The position numbers and the translations under genes were made by a program. Below the pieces are notes generated by a model. The model saw only the letters and a list, made by a program, of their open reading frames with translations. It searched no databases and was not told the DNA's origin. Positions 36,961-49,401 of a stretch of DNA of 64,000 nt are shown in pieces. Source of the DNA: Kryptolebias marmoratus (taxonomy: Eukaryota > Chordata > Actinopteri > Cyprinodontiformes > Rivulidae); the NCBI RefSeq assembly GCF_001649575.2, contig NC_051435.1:8762636-8826635 (forward strand), written 5' to 3'. The number at the start of each line of letters is the position of its first letter. Position 1 is the first letter of the stretch.

Positions 36961-37245
36961 TCCAGCTTGAGACCTCATTGCACTGCAAGACTTCACTCTA
37001 TCAGACCTTGACATCCCAGAACTCTTTAATGACTAAACGGGCTGCTCACTTGATATGTAATTAAACAGAACCATCACCACTCATCAGACACTTTGCACAC
37101 CCAAGACAACACAAGCCATCTGCCCAATCAGCTGGTGTTACCCAACCTTGCATAAAGAGCACACATATTTGCTGTTTGCTGCATGGAAATATGCCAAAGA
37201 TTTTTATTTTTAGAGAACTGTAATACATGTGCAACTGTAACAGCC

Positions 37246-37277
37246 GATCGATCGATAGATCGATAGATAGATAGATA
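37246..37277. repeat. (GATC)/(GATA) short tandem repeat
   Basis: Three GATC-type units grade into GATA units over 32 bp. Confidence 0.9.
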
Positions 37278-38206
37278 AGTTTCTTCATGATCACTGTCCC
37301 TAGTGTTTTCTCCAAAGCTTATTTAGTGAAATCACTAAATTGCAGGCTAAATTTTGATAATGCTATTCACTCTTCTGGTGCAAAAGTAAAATTTGTATTA
37401 CCATGGCAGTGTGGCTTCTCTCATCTACACCATTCCCTTGCTGACAGAGAAACCATCACCGTGGCAGAAAGGTGACGGGTCCCTCCCTGAATCTTGTCAC
37501 CCTGTCACCCATGAGCTGTTACCCTTCTCTCTGAACACCTCCACCTTGAAAGATCTTTACCAGCGCTTTGCATTTTAATCTAAATCCATGTGCTATACTG
37601 AGCTCCCACTATTATACAGTGCACTCTATCCTTATGCTTGCAGTAATATAGGCCAAACTTAGTTACCCTTTCTTCACAGACCCACACACATTATGTGAAA
37701 AAAAAAGAAAAATCCAATTCCTTTTTTTTTTTACTTTCCTACTAGACAACAAATACATGAGCCAAAAGATGATTCAGCCTTGGAGCAACACAACCTGTAA
37801 AGACAAATGGGATTGTTTTTTAAATACTTCCACATCTAAGCGAATATTAGACAAGTGGAGCCATTCCAATGTGACCTGGACAATACCCATATGAACAGGT
37901 GCTGATTGGCTGTGTTGCACAGAGCATACTGTGGTGCTCAAGAATGATATACGGCAGACCTGGGTGTTTTCAATAACAGTTAGCGTGGGCTAGAGGGGAG
38001 CGGGCAGAGGTAGGGAAGGGTCATAAAGTGAGGATAGGTGTAATAAACTGTTATTGCACCCTTGGGGCAGGACGCTGAAATTAGAAGAAAGGGGCATTGT
38101 GGCATGTGATGTCTGGTGAAATTTACTTTTCACACCTATATGCTTCCTGAAGTTTGGCCTAAGTAAGTCTTCAGACTTTAAAAACCTGATTGATGGAATA
38201 TGAAGA

Positions 38207-38254
<48 letters not shown>

Positions 38255-38265
38255 CTGTGTGTGTT
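38207..38265. repeat. Compound (AT)n(GT)n microsatellite
   Basis: Thirteen AT units are followed by GT units with a few interruptions. Confidence 0.93.
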
Positions 38266-38975
38266 TGTATATAATGTATATTCTATTTACAACAAGTGTA
38301 ATGAACAGAAATGAGTGTGTTGTTGTCAAAAATCACCAAATAAATGCTAAAAATTTGAAAAACACACCAAATTTTATTATTGTCATAATGCCAATATCGA
38401 ACAGGAAAGCCTGGGTTTTTTAATATTAAAACAATAAAACTTCAAAAGCATAAACAATCAAGAGCTTAATGCAACTAACCTCTTTAAATACTACCATTTA
38501 CACACTTTTTTTTTTTTCTATCTGGGCCAATCTTTGCTGGAGAGATTGTCTTGCCCTATTTTTCTTTTCAAAGACACTTGTGGTGTTCTTTTTCATTCTA
38601 CATGGTAAGAGACATGATAATGGTCATCTCTTTGTGTTTTAAAATGAGGGAGCAGTACCGGCAATAGTGTGACCGAATGGTGTAAAGGAATTTGCAGTGC
38701 ACTTTCACAAAGGAGACTTGAGTTTGAAGTCATGTGAATATTTATTTGTTTTAAAACAAATTGTGGCTAAATACTCCTGAGTCTCCTGCAAATATACACC
38801 AGGAAATGAGCTTGAGTAGAAGTCAATACAAGAGCAGCACTTTTTATAAACTCACAGATATCTTGCACTCCTAAATATCGTGGTATCACACAAGACTTTT
38901 ACTCTATTCTGTCTGATTCATATTCAGAAAGAGATCCACCACAGTTTTAACACTTTAAAACTGACTATAGCTTTC

Positions 38976-39681
38976 TTTTTCATCTCCAAATCTGAATGCT
39001 GTCTGACTGCCAAGCCAACAGCCACCAGTGTTCAGTTGGATTGGACCAGAAGAAAGTGGAGAAAGGGTGGGGTAGACTGTATTTTTATTTATTGGTAGGA
39101 TGGAGCAGGAAATGGATCAATGGATTGGGATCTTGTCCACAGTAATGAGGGTGTTGCTTCAATTGGTCGTGGTAAAAAAAAAAAAGTTGAATCGAAAGGC
39201 AAAACTCTCAATTTACTGATTTATCTACATTCTGATCCTCATCTATGGTCATGAGATTTGGATTATGACAAAAAAAAAAGAGATCCCAAAAAAAGGCAGC
39301 TGAAATTAGCTTTCTTCGTGGGGTGGCCGGGTTCAGCCTAAGAGAAGGTGAGGAGCTCCGTCACCCATGGGGGAGCAAGGTGTAGAACCACTGCTCCATC
39401 ACGTGGAAAGGAGTCAGTATAGGTGGTTCAGGCATCTGATTAGGATGCCTCCTGGACCCCTCCCTTTTGAGGTTTTTCGGGCATGTCCTACTGGGAAGAG
39501 ACCTCAGGGCAGTCCCAGAACTTGCTGGAGGGATTATGTACCCTCTCTGTCTTGGGAACGCCTTGGGATCCCCTAGGAGGAGCCGGAGAGTGTCCCTGGG
39601 GAAAGAGATGTCTGAGTTACTGTCCTAGACCTGTTGCCTCCTAGACCAGGCCACAGGTAAGTGATAGAAGATGAACGGATT
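38976..39681 (+). pseudogene. LINE (non-LTR retrotransposon) reverse-transcriptase 3' end, broken
   Basis: This is the C-terminal part of a LINE ORF2 with its 3' end. The first readable block (38981-39060) still shows ISKSE and LDQKKVE in shifting frames. A middle block (39100-39290) includes bases for a YGHE-like motif near 39247. The best-kept part, 39367-39576, reads EPLLHHVERSQYRWFRHLIR and later RACPTGKR and WRDYV, SWERLGIP, the region after the polymerase core in this type of element. Frameshifts, stops and A-tract insertions break the frame. The 3' end 'agtgatagaagatgaacgga' corresponds to the GATG-type end of the family. The truncated 5' end is usual for LINE insertions. The clade is not assigned with certainty. 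Confidence 0.85.
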
Positions 39682-42600
39682 AATTTTCAGTTTGTAAGTG
39701 GGAAAGTAAAATTATAGCTAAAATAAATAAACATCACCAGGAAAAACACAAGTTTGTACTCCCATGTAAAAAAAAAAAAATGGGTGAGCAGCTGCTTTAC
39801 TGGCTTTATTGAGTAGGCACTTATGTACATGAGCTGCTGACATTCTCTCCCTTTTTATTGTGTTATTTCAGCATTTCTCTTTAAATTGTTATCAAACTTG
39901 AGCCATTTTATACAAAAAAAAATGTTTTATGACACAGAAGTTTTTGTTTTCCTTTTATTTTTTATGAACAACCACAGATACTTGATGTCATCTATAAGCA
40001 CATATCATCTGTCTAATGACTTATGCACTTCAGACCCATATTAGTACAGTCATTATTTATTCATTCACTGTCAAAGTTCTGGATATAATAAAAACAGATA
40101 TTATATTTTTATTATATAGCAAAAGTAAACTTTGAAGTTTTGAGCTCAAGAGCCAGCAATGTTTCCTTCTTTTGACATTTAAACACCATCAAAACAAGTT
40201 ATTGCACTTCTTTACACAGTCTAAGCTTGTCACCCAAGTCCTATGTTTGATTCATAGGCTTGTAATGTCTAAAGCACTTTATTTCTTTTTTCTAAAATAA
40301 ATTGTGCAAGTATCACATCACTTAAAATAATTTTAGGTTTGTTATTGCAGCTCTAGTTTGAAGGGTTACTCTCTCCCCTGACAATAGTTTGTCACAAATG
40401 TTTCTGTATGTTTTTCTATCTCTATAAGGTCTCAAAATAATTTTCAGTTTGTCTTTTTTGCATGTGGAGGCTTGATGTGAAATTGCAGAGTCAGTCAATG
40501 TAAGTAAAACTGAGGAAATTCTGCCTTTTTAAGGCATATTTTAATCTAAGTTTACAAGCTCGGATCAGTTGTAAGTCAAATGTTTTATATAATTTCAATA
40601 GTACCACTTTTTCTTTACTATTTTATATTTTTATTTTAATTAGGATTATTTTACCTAGTGATCTAACTGAAACATCACAAGCAAAGAAAAAAATAAAAAC
40701 AAACTCTTCATGTGCTTTAGGTGGTGCTGACTGCCAAGTGAACTACAACAAAACCATCTGTGCTGTTTGGGGCATACATGAGTTGTTGCAGATTTACTGC
40801 AAAGCTTAGCAATCCTAGCAGTGAAATGTCTCCTTGTGGGTTCATGAACATGAATAGGTTGTAAATAAAATACTTCAAGATGTGTTTCCCTGTTCCTTGC
40901 TGCATGATCGAATCAATTTGTTCACATGCCCAATATGTTACATCTGAGCCTGTACATCATGATAAAGGCTGTATAAAACATAGCTTCAGCCCTTCATATT
41001 GGCCAACTTGTCCACTGAGCATGGCAAGTTATATGGCCCTGAGTCATCAAGTGTTTAACATAGTGCAGAGGATGCAGGAATAGACTGCAAAATCAAATTA
41101 ATCTTCATATTGTTTAAAGCTTATAGTTGTTCCATAAAATAAAATATCTCATTTGTTTGATGGATTCTATTCCATGCAATGCTTAAAGCTGAATGTGCCT
41201 ATGAGATCCAGTGTCATTTCTTTTAAACTGTATATTTACCCAGGTGAGTAAATTGTTTTAATGTGTTCATAAAGAATTACAACGAGCAGGTGATAGATTA
41301 AGGCCAATGAATACGAATAATAACTAAAGATTTTCCAATACACAGAATTATTAAGAATATGAGCCATTCAGATAAAACACACCTTGGTAATTTCATACAA
41401 TCTAAAAAGGCATAATATTTCTTGTAGTACTTTGACATGGACAGCATGTGTGAAGCCAGATAATGCAAATTGCATATTTATCATATTGACAGATAATTAG
41501 ACTGATAGCGCCCATATTTTATTTTATTTTTTCTAACAGATAGCTACAAGAAAATAAGAAAATACCACGATGCATCTATCACTGTCTCTGACATAGTCAC
41601 TAGAGTCAGTGGGTTCTTTACATTAAATAAATATAAAAACAAGGAAATGCTTACAAAGAGACTGAGATGCCCCAGAGCTGCATTTTCATCAATTTCAGTT
41701 TCATAAATATCCTTATCAGAATTACATAGGCACTATATTGTCAAGATTCCTGCTCACACACAACAACTTCATCAATACTGCCTTGTGTGATTATTGAATG
41801 CCTATAAAGCTGGCAAACCTTTGAGGTTTATAGGCTTCTGCCAGAGAAGCCAGTAAAAGGTCATCTCAATAGCCAGCAACTGACTGAATTAAATAAAGTT
41901 ACAAATGTCACATCCATAAGTAAACACTGTCAATAGATGAGCTTGGCTAATGTGTCTTGAATATACAGAAGAACTTTGTTAAAATTCAGCTGAACCACTT
42001 CCCTGCATAAGAAAATACTATGTGTATTTGAGGTCATAGCCTCCCGTTGTCCTCTAATGTCCCCCATTTGAGCTTTGGTGGGTAAGTATGAGTTACAAGC
42101 CGCTGCCTCTGATGGTAATCATGGCCCAGATTATTGTCCATCTGTTGAGCAGCTTAATAAGCATCAGATACAATAACTAGATGACTGTTCATAATTATGC
42201 TATGGTCCAGTAACACTAACCTCTCACTGCCCTCTGAGCTCTAGTCACCTACCAACAATACTGTGGCTGCCTCCATATGGTCAGCTATAAATTAGCATTC
42301 AAACTCCTGCTTGTGCAAATACTCCCAGCACATTGTGACAGTTTTCTCACAGACGGTAGCTTGCAGCTGCACCTTGGGCTTACATATTCTAATCACACTG
42401 CATGCATCTGGCTTAATACAAATTAATACAAAGACTATGGGAATGACCAGTATGTGTTGGGTACTGCTAAGTCTCACTTTCTTACTAACTCCTGTGACAG
42501 CACATAAGCTCAATAAACAGACTGTATGCCACCAATTAAACAGCAAGTGGCAGAATGACAAGCCACTCTCCAGTAATGAAAGTCAAACATTTGTGCAGTA

Positions 42601-43586
42601 AGGCTCTGGATATTTCAGGGATTGGCAGTTGCTGAAACAAAAGTAAAATAAAAGAAGAGGGTAATTATTTGCTTTGCTCGTTAGGAATGGCAAGTTAACA
42701 ACATGATGACACCTGTTATCTTTTATTTATTTTTTTCAAGTACTATTACAAACAAACAACAACTACAAAAATGACAATTTACATCTACTCAATATATATC
42801 AACATACAATATAAAGTAAACGTGAGTGTACATCGGAAACAAGTAAAATATAATACACTATTTTCTACGATCTGTTTGAGTGCCTTACTTTGTTGTTGCT
42901 GGTGCTTATGGTAACATTTTGTAGGAAATATATGCATACTGTATATTTTTGTTGTTGTTGTTTGTTGTAAATATCCTATTTATCTTGCTCTGAGTATTTC
43001 TGTGGGATTTAAAGTTGTCTTAGAACAATAAAAAAAATCTATCCACGTCACAGATGAGTGATTTGCTGACACGGGTCGGCATCTCATTACATCAAATCCT
43101 CTTGTTTTGTCCTTTCGACCAAGTGTGTCAAAAACAATCTAGTGCTTTTTTTTCCCAGATGTTTTTATTTTTTTTCTTTTCTTTTTTATTTTTTAGGAAC
43201 AGAAACTTTTTCTTTTATGTATTTTATGTGCATGACACTCTTGAAGTTTTTGTTTCCTGTATAAATATACAGTTGTAGTAACAAATGCAGAATTTACTTT
43301 GTACAAAACAATTTAGTATGCATGTTTTACTCCTAAATTTGATTTTAGATTACTGTGACTTAAAGTTAAACATATGGTAATCAACAAAAGTCAATTGTTT
43401 TTAAATTGTTTCTTTTTTTTTGCGCTACAAATTGATTCAGTTTTTATGTATCACAAACTAATACATTTACACTTGCTTTGTGCACGATCGTGTGTAGATT
43501 ATAAATAGAATTTAAGAAAAAAAAAAGAGTTTTGAGCAAGTATGTTTAGGGAATTTTGTAATCACTCTAAAACTTGTGGTTATGTG

Positions 43587-43604
43587 ATATATATACATAC
43601 ATAT

Positions 43605-43636
<32 letters not shown>
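43587..43636. repeat. (TA)n/(CA)n microsatellite
   Basis: A short TA/TACA stretch is followed by about sixteen CA units. Confidence 0.93.
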
Positions 43637-43638
<2 letters not shown>

Positions 43639-43898
43639 AGCCCACCCTATTTTTCCACAGGGGCATTTCCACTTCACTTCAAGCTTGAGGCCTGGGAACT
43701 TTGTTGAAGCTGGAACAGGACCAGATTCACTGTCAGAACAGGTTTGAAGTCCCGTCCCCTTAATGTAAATAAAATGAACATTGCTTCTATTAAAAAAATA
43801 AAAATCCTACCTCAGATATTACTACTGTGTTCAAATAGTCATATTTTTCTAACATGATTAACTGAAAGTACTTATTTTATGCTTCAAAGAATGTGACA

Positions 43899-44055
43899 CA
43901 ATGATTGTGTGTAGTAGGCGGAACTTAAAGCCCCACAGACTCTGGTACCAAAAATACAACATGGCAGCTTTTAGAAAACACTTTCTGCTGGCTTCAATTC
44001 CCAACAATGAGAGACGGCAGGGACAGTTGGTCTATCAGTATAATATGTCTATGGT
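43899..44055 (+). repeat. Shared interspersed repeat, copy 2
   Basis: This is the intron 1 counterpart of 29063-29225, in the same orientation. It is a little longer in the middle ('aaaacactttctg' is absent from copy 1). Identical blocks are 'ctggcttcaattccc' and 'ttggtcta'. No coding potential is seen. Confidence 0.7.
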
Positions 44056-44903
44056 CTGAACTCTTCACACAAAAAGCCAAACATGGGGATTTGTTAACAT
44101 GCTCAAGAGGTTGGCTAAGATTCTCTTAAAAGCCATCAAGAAATGTCAAGAAACAGGATTAGTGAAAATGTAAAAGACATTTCTAAGCGCATAATTGTAT
44201 AAGCTACAATGCTGATGAAGAATAAGCACCTTAACAAAGTGACAAAAATGAAAAAAAAAAAAATAGAAGACCCCCCCTCTGTTTTTTCTGTAATATGGTT
44301 TGCTTTTTCCAATTGACAATTTTGAATTGTTTTGATGTTGGGTTTGTGTGAAAATCAATACATCTGCAGCAACTGATTTAACAATAAAATGATTTAACAA
44401 TAAAACAGAAACAACTTAGCTTTGATGAGTGAAGTAAAAAGATAATGCCAAAAAAGTATAAGTCTGTTTATTTTGTCATCGCTATCACACATAAAAGTGT
44501 AGAACACACAGTTGAAGATCATGGAATTGTCGTAGAAATATGTGATGTCATTTGTACACTTGATCAAAATAAACATGGCAGATGGGCAGTCACGTGCAAG
44601 AGCATGGTACTCCAATATCACGCTTTTCAAGGTGAACACAGCAGCATCCCTATACTGCTGTTTCAATCAGTGTCAGGGATTTGGATGTTGAGAAAAAATA
44701 CTAAAACGCAGAACAATTTTCATACCCTGCTTTGCCAGTGTGTTGTTTCATTAGACTCATTTAAAACTTATATTGGGTAGAATGATTGAGAAAGAAATTA
44801 AACTATTTCAGTGATGAATGTTAGTTTATCTAAAAAAATCATCATGTTGACTGACTGCATAATGCAATCAAAGAAAATGTTTTAGGTCTTTTTTTTTTTC
44901 CCC

Positions 44904-44905
<2 letters not shown>

Positions 44906-44947
<42 letters not shown>
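44906..44947. repeat. (TG)n microsatellite, about 21 units
   Basis: Uninterrupted GT dinucleotides follow a T/C tract. Confidence 0.95.
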
Positions 44948-44949
<2 letters not shown>

Positions 44950-47900
44950 CATAATGCCTACAACTCTACAACTGTTTGTGCATCTTTTAAAGGGAGCTAA
45001 TCATATGTCTGTAACTGCTCTCACCTGGCATCTGACATTATCTCTGCACTCAACACTGAGTTTATGTCTACACAAGAACATTTTTTTCCTAGACTATCTT
45101 TTTATTTGTAGTTTCTAAATAAAAAATATCTTTGGAAACATGGCTTTGTTTTTACACTGGTTTTCATCCACACAGAGATGTGGAAAATGATCTGAAATGC
45201 TGTAGTAACCATGTCAGGCCTGTATGTGGCTTTGCCTTTCTGTAATCTCTGTTGTTTCCTGCTAATATAGAGTGGGTTGGAATTTCTGATTTTGTTTTGT
45301 TTTGTGTTATTATTTTTAATGCTAATAGTAAACACAGTAAACTCCAGAGGTGGTTTGTATCCCAATCGCCTGTAGGAAGACTAAGCAGTGGGGTCAAATG
45401 AGCAGCTATCATACTGAGTTGGCACATCTCTGTGCACATGTGTGCAGCTGTCTGAAAGGGTTGAGGGTGTGCGTAAAAAGAAACAGAGTACTGCATTCTT
45501 ATGCATCTCTATGGTAGCCTTGAGCTGATGTATTCCATAAACATGCTAGTACTCTGTTAGACCTTAGAAGGGTAATTTGTTTTGTAAACTCATTCCTACA
45601 CTATTATTCAGACTTATCTTCTATGGCGGCTAGTATAAAGTATGTATTGAATCATTCTAATCTTGATCTTTTTCTTTTTAACCCTGACCAAATAGTTCTA
45701 ATTCCCAATCAAAAGCGTGTACTTTTATTTCCTTAAACTCAGCAGGATAAATCAAAACTGCCCTCTTTACATGTTTATTGTTTATCGTTACAGTCCAGTC
45801 TCTGCATAAAGTTTTTTTTTTAGCAAACCTTCTGTTTATTTACTAGGTGCAATACCTCAAGTCACCTGAGGGAGTAGCATCTTATCTATATTTAAAAGAG
45901 TGAACAAATGGTGTTTTCAATCAAAGAACCATTGGCACCATAGGAACAAAACAAACAAACAAAAATAAAAGCAAACTTTTACCCTTCTTTTTTCTTGGTT
46001 GAACTGTTTATTGAATTATGTGTGACATGCAATTGTCTTCAGTGCTACCTAACAACTGGCACAGCATAAGAAACTGTATGTCAACAAAGGCCTGCTGAAA
46101 AAAGTGGTCACAAAACTGAAAAATAAGGGCATGGTTAAGGTTTTATGTTGTTTTGTTCTTTAAAACCTGGTAGGCCAAAAACACTTTTAATTATTTATTT
46201 TTCCTTAAACTCTAAATGGGCTGAATTTGTTTCCTCAACTACTGCCAGTCGTGACCTTTATTTATTTACTTTTTTCGTCCCCCTTTTTATCTTTTTTATT
46301 ACAGATTCTGTGCATGTCTTCTGTTTTTACTGATGGCCTCCTACTACAGTATAAATTACAGTCAGTGCAATGGTCAAACATTTACCAAAGGTGAGCCTGC
46401 AAACTGAAATAAATAAATAAAGAAAGAAAGCAAGAACAAAACAAAGAACACAAAAAAGAAAAGAAAAAAAAGAATAAAAGAACTAAATAAATAAGGGTTC
46501 TAAGTGCTATACTGTATATTTGTATTTTGTTTATTTCTGAGCTACTTGCATTTATAAAAGTGACAAATAGATGTACTAACTGACTCTCAATGAAAAAGAA
46601 CATGTTATATTATAATCAGAAGTTAGTGTATCCACAAAAAAGTCAGATTGGCTAGACTCACTTTCCCTAAATCAACTATTCCTACAAACAGTTGCTTTCA
46701 CTGCTGGAGTTATAGTGTATGGCTGGGAACTAAGAGGCTTCACCAGCTTGCTGGAAGGGCCCTCAAGGGTAGTTGATGATGAGTGGAAGTGTGCAACTCA
46801 CAGACTTTTTTTTCCCCCCTTTTTGCCTCTAGCCTGTTTCCAGCCAGTTTGGGGATAAGAACCAGTAACCTCCCACAAACCTGCTTTTCTCGCCCTGGGC
46901 TCCAACTACTTTCTTTTCCATTTCTTTCTGTCTCCCATTCCAGTCTTTCCTCTCTTTCTGTCACTCTAGTCAGATCCAGGAAAGAAGCCTCAGTTTTATG
47001 AGTAAGTAAAAACTTTTTTTTCCTTTTTTATTAATTATTGTATCTTGGATGATGCTTTATCAATTAGGCCAACAGGCCAGTCAAAATGTTACCACATATC
47101 ATCCATGTCTCTGGCACATGCCAGGTTGCATCCCCCATGTGTGGCCCTACCCATGAATCTTAATCGTGTACCCAAACAGTCACCATCAATTATCCTGGCT
47201 GCTTCTGCTAACTCTTCCCCTGCCTCTCATTTTTCCCCATTAAAAAAAGCTTTTTTTTCTCCTTCTTGCTGACATGGAATTTCCTCGCTCGCTTGCCTAG
47301 GAAATGATTTCTCTGAATGCTTGTGAACTCAGTGCTTTCCATAGGTAAACCATGTAAACAGATGCATGTGTGTATATGTCTGTTTATCAGAGATGTGCAA
47401 GTATGCATATGCATTTCTGTGTAAAAAACGATGATGTAATGGGCTGCTGAAAATATTTAATCTCAGTATTTTCTTGTAATTTTTTGTGAGAAAATATCTG
47501 AGCTGAAAAGCCATCATGCAAAACAGAACTTTGTAGTCTATCATATTAAAGAAAAGTCTCTTTAAACAGTATATATGATGTAGTATTTCAAATTATACTG
47601 TATCAGACACTTATAAATACTTTTTCTACAGAATATTTTTGAATTATTCCACAATTTACTGTAAGAACAATGAAAACAAAGAAATAGGGCAAAAATGATG
47701 AAACACTTGTTCCTGATATGTAAAACCATGATACATTTTTACATCATTGAATAAATTTGATCTAGATTGTCCCACATTTTTATTTAAAAGTTGTTTTGTT
47801 CCCGAAGTTTGAACATTTCTCGCTACCCTGAGCTCCATACACCACCCTGCTGGGTTTGTGTTTTGGTGTTTTAGGGTTCATCAGCTTCTGTTTGAAGGTT

Positions 47901-48403
47901 TAGTTTGGTTTGAAATGCCCTGGGATGTTGGGTTTTTCAGAAAATTATTCTGAGTTTCTCTAACTCTTCAGCAACATATGGGAAAATAATACTTTTGTGC
48001 TCTTTTTTTTCCTCATCCTTAAGTTTGGTTGAGTGTTTTCCAGATGTCCTGACTGATTTGACAAATGCCTAAATGTCCACAGGTCTGAAGAGATTTTTTA
48101 TGTGTTTGTGTTCATTTTCTTTTCTCATCTCATGTGGGGGCAAACTTGGCTCCATACTTTACTTGTTGTAAAGTACTGATGATGGAAAGTTTGTGTTCCA
48201 ATCAGTGGTGGGAATCTTTAACAACTGCACTGATTTGTATGAGATACGTTAAATTAAATTACATTATTTTGTAACGTTAAGTATTGAAGTCTTGATGGAT
48301 TCACACACCAAGAGTCAGACATTGCAAGAATACTCACCAGACAAACTTTACCACCTATTTCTGTATTTATGCAAGTCCTGTCCAACATAACTCTGCTGTC
48401 AGA

Positions 48404-48404
<1 letters not shown>

Positions 48405-48448
<44 letters not shown>
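48405..48448. repeat. (TA)n microsatellite at left edge of assembly gap
   Basis: About 21 TA units run directly into the N run, so the true length is unknown. Confidence 0.95.
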
Positions 48449-49242
48449 NNNNNNNNNNNNNNNNNNNNNNNNNNNNNNNNNNNNNNNNNNNNNNNNNNNN
48501 NNNNNNNNNNNNNNNNNNNNNNNNNNNNNNNNNNNNNNNNNNNNNNNNNNNNNNNNNNNNNNNNNNNNNNNNNNNNNNNNNNNNNNNNNNNNNNNNNNNN
48601 NNNNNNNNNNNNNNNNNNNNNNNNNNNNNNNNNNNNNNNNNNNNNNNNNNNNNNNNNNNNNNNNNNNNNNNNNNNNNNNNNNNNNNNNNNNNNNNNNNNN
48701 NNNNNNNNNNNNNNNNNNNNNNNNNNNNNNNNNNNNNNNNNNNNNNNNNNNNNNNNNNNNNNNNNNNNNNNNNNNNNNNNNNNNNNNNNNNNNNNNNNNN
48801 NNNNNNNNNNNNNNNNNNNNNNNNNNNNNNNNNNNNNNNNNNNNNNNNNNNNNNNNNNNNNNNNNNNNNNNNNNNNNNNNNNNNNNNNNNNNNNNNNNNN
48901 NNNNNNNNNNNNNNNNNNNNNNNNNNNNNNNNNNNNNNNNNNNNNNNNNNNNNNNNNNNNNNNNNNNNNNNNNNNNNNNNNNNNNNNNNNNNNNNNNNNN
49001 NNNNNNNNNNNNNNNNNNNNNNNNNNNNNNNNNNNNNNNNNNNNNNNNNNNNNNNNNNNNNNNNNNNNNNNNNNNNNNNNNNNNNNNNNNNNNNNNNNNN
49101 NNNNNNNNNNNNNNNNNNNNNNNNNNNNNNNNNNNNNNNNNNNNNNNNNNNNNNNNNNNNNNNNNNNNNNNNNNNNNNNNNNNNNNNNNNNNNNNNNNNN
49201 NNNNNNNNNNNNNNNNNNNNNNNNNNNNNNNNNNNNNNNNNN
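48449..49242. other. Assembly gap (794 N)
   Basis: No base information. Reading frames reported across it have no meaning. The gap starts inside a TA repeat and lies 70 bp from a large AT palindrome, which probably explains the assembly failure. Confidence 0.99.
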
Positions 49243-49311
49243 TTATTTGTCGGTGGTACATCCCATGTAAGGGCTTGTCCTCCCATGATGATACTTCCAG
49301 CACCTCGTCCT

Positions 49312-49316
49312 CAGGG

Positions 49317-49396
<80 letters not shown>

Positions 49397-49401
49397 CCCT
49401 G
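49312..49401. repeat. 90-bp perfect AT-rich palindrome
   Basis: The sequence CAGGGTC, then (AT)38, then GACCCTG is an exact inverted repeat of 90 bp. The central AT run is self-complementary by itself, but the seven non-repeat bases on each side are also perfectly complementary, so the palindrome extends beyond the microsatellite. It can form a cruciform. Confidence 0.97.

Noticed and set aside
38660..38740. Possible tRNA-like SINE head ('ggtgtaaaggaatttgcagt' followed by 'gagtttgaagtc')
   Set aside because: Only loose similarity to A- and B-boxes, and no recognisable body follows.
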